Of a DNA stretch of 7,383 nucleotides, positions 6,673 through 7,383 are shown piece after piece (positions within the stretch are counted from its first letter, which is position 1; each line of letters starts with the position of its first letter). A program made the translations under genes and the position numbers. Below the pieces are notes generated by a model, which had not been told where the DNA came from, did no database searches, and saw only the letters and a program-made list of their open reading frames with translations. Source of the DNA: JBLYYQ01 sp048550035 (GTDB taxonomy: Bacteria; Nitrospinota_A; UBA7883; JBLYYQ01). Where the stretch lies: assembly GCA_048550035.1 (NCBI GenBank), contig JBLYYQ010000013.1:1-7383 (forward strand), in the 5' to 3' direction.

Positions 6673-7071
6673 TTACGATGTTGGCCATTTATCAGCTGTT
6701 TTTTCAGCTTTACAAGGTGCATCATCAGTTGCCTCAGTAAGTCCGAAGAAAAATTCTTTAGAGTCGATTGTAAATTTACAATCATCACCGCCAGTCTCAG
6801 CCTCGATAGTCAAACCTGATGATAGCTCAAGAGCATCTTTAAGAGTGGCACAAGTTGTTATTAGAGTTGCATCACTGCTCCCTTTGGTCTTAACCTCTGC
6901 ATAGTTAATAGCACAGGCTGCAACAACTGATGAGAATACTCCGTCTGCTGTTGCTGCAATTGCTTCTGATTGTAAGTCAACATATTTCGGAATAGCAATT
7001 ACTGAAAGGATTCCCAAAATCACTATTACCATAATCAATTCAATTAATGTAAAACCTCTTTTTGTCAGCAT
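6673..7071 (-). CDS. Type IV pilin-like protein, MSHA-type (prepilin)
   Basis: A major-pilin or pseudopilin-like protein exported across the inner membrane and assembled into a pilus or pseudopilus. The 132-residue precursor has a short leader MLTKRG, with prepilin peptidase expected to cut between Gly6 and Phe7. FTLIELIMVIVILGILSVIAIP then forms the N-terminal helix, with Glu11 as the conserved Glu5 of the mature protein. The stretch PKYVDLQSEA and the later ACAINYAEVK resemble MshA-type pilins. There are four cysteines (53, 74, 98, 120), enough for two disulfides in the globular head. GGGGG at 7076-7080 lies four bases upstream of the ATG as a partial Shine-Dalgarno. No pilus assembly genes are in the window, and it converges on the outer-membrane protein gene with a 15-base gap. 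Which pilus system it serves is not determined. Confidence 0.9.
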   Translation of the reverse strand: MLTKRGFTLIELIMVIVILGILSVIAIPKYVDLQSEAIAATADGVFSSVVAACAINYAEVKTKGSSDATLITTCATLKDALELSSGLTIEAETGGDDCKFTIDSKEFFFGLTEATDDAPCKAEKTADKWPTS

Positions 7072-7126
7072 TTTTCCCCCATTGCTTATATATTAACTTT
7101 ATTTGAGAATAACCATTTTTGCGTAA

Positions 7127-7164
7127 TATCAAAGGGTAAAATAATCATATTTCATCCTTTGATA
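7127..7164. repeat. Long inverted repeat upstream of the pilin gene, possible operator
   Basis: TATCAAAGG (7127-7135) and CCTTTGATA (7156-7164) are perfect 9-base arms. They extend inward by a G-T and a T-A pair to 10 of 11 matches around a 16-base AT-rich centre. The element ends 56 bases upstream of the pilin start codon, where a promoter or operator is expected. No T run follows on the pilin (minus) strand. Confidence 0.5.
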
Positions 7165-7228
7165 GCTTAGTAATAAATTATATAAATCTTGGCATGTAAA
7201 ATCATACTTATCTAGTTGGATCCATCTG

Positions 7229-7258
7229 TTGCCAGGGAAGTTAAAGTCAAGATGGCAA
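7229..7258. repeat. 6-base inverted repeat TTGCCA/TGGCAA
   Basis: TTGCCA (7229-7234) pairs with TGGCAA (7253-7258) around 18 bases. It is short and could be chance; noted because it lies among three other dyads. Confidence 0.25.
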
Positions 7259-7283
7259 TGAGTTAGGAGAGATAATAGTAGAT

Positions 7284-7311
7284 AAAAAATGGCGGTGTAA
7301 TGCACCGCATT
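7284..7311 (-). terminator. Putative intrinsic terminator of a gene beyond the right edge
   Basis: Read on the minus strand, GCGGTG (7303-7308) pairs with CACCGC (7292-7297) around a 5-base loop. The stem is extended by AAT/ATT with one bulged base (7291). A run of six T (7284-7289) follows directly. This is the classical shape of a Rho-independent terminator for leftward transcription coming from outside the window, and would insulate the pilin gene from it. Confidence 0.6.
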
Positions 7312-7341
7312 AGGGTAATAGTCTCAAATCCTACCAAAATA

Positions 7342-7372
7342 TTTCCCTGCTTAAAGCCAAAATACAGGGAAA
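7342..7372. repeat. 8-base inverted repeat TTTCCCTG/CAGGGAAA
   Basis: TTTCCCTG (7342-7349) and CAGGGAAA (7365-7372) are perfectly complementary around a 15-base loop, about 30 bases before the terminator-like hairpin in leftward reading. It could be the 3' untranslated end of a neighbouring transcript or a protein-binding dyad. Confidence 0.4.
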
Positions 7373-7383
7373 ACTTCAAACTC

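Larger units (their letters stand above)
7072..7383. other. Gene-free right end with several dyads
   Basis: These 312 bases upstream of the pilin gene show no convincing coding frame on either strand. A minus-strand frame is open from the edge to a TAA near 7265, but its peptide is unremarkable and runs through the terminator-like hairpin. Inverted repeats are seen at 7127-7164, 7229-7258, 7288-7311 and 7342-7372. I could not find a strong promoter for the pilin: TTGATA in the minus-strand reading of the 7120-7140 region has only a poorly spaced -10. Confidence 0.6.

Noticed and set aside
6691..6706. AGCTG-T6-CAGCT hairpin as a terminator for the outer-membrane gene
   Set aside because: Only a 5-base stem with the T run in the loop, and it lies inside pilin coding sequence.

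Overview
The window is an AT-rich stretch of bacterial chromosome carrying housekeeping genes, followed by envelope and surface genes. The order tRNA-Gln, prs, rplY, pth is common in beta- and gammaproteobacteria. Together with a MipA/OmpV outer-membrane protein and an MSHA-like pilin, it points to a Gram-negative proteobacterium. I cannot name the genus from sequence alone. The K+-dependent type membrane pyrophosphatase fits an energy-limited, anaerobic or symbiotic lifestyle, but that is inference.

Layout. Bases 1-132 may hold the 3' end of an unidentified gene. prfB (release factor 2) runs from a TTG start at 164 to 1286 and needs a programmed +1 frameshift at 233-239; a plain ORF call would lose its N-terminus. 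A tRNA-Gln(UUG) with encoded CCA follows (1335-1410). Next come prs (PRPP synthase), rplY (ribosomal protein L25/CTC, long form) and pth (peptidyl-tRNA hydrolase), all on the + strand. hppA (membrane pyrophosphatase) starts 92 bases after pth behind a perfect Shine-Dalgarno. A MipA/OmpV-like outer-membrane protein follows 51 bases later. A type IV pilin-like gene lies on the minus strand, converging on it with a 15-base gap. The last 312 bases contain no convincing gene but hold four inverted repeats, one of which looks like an intrinsic terminator for a minus-strand gene beyond the right edge.

Functional links. RF2 (termination), tRNA-Gln, L25 (5S rRNA binding) and Pth (recycling of peptidyl-tRNA) all serve translation. 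Prs makes PRPP for nucleotide, His and Trp synthesis. HppA uses the pyrophosphate released by biosynthesis, including aminoacylation and PRPP-consuming reactions, to pump cations. This is a coherent growth-related cluster.

I found no undescribed system. The best second looks are the RF2 frameshift site, the cation specificity of HppA (the motor glutamate is at the Na+-pump position), the dyads around the pilin promoter region, and the inverted repeat and GA repeat at the start of the outer-membrane protein gene.
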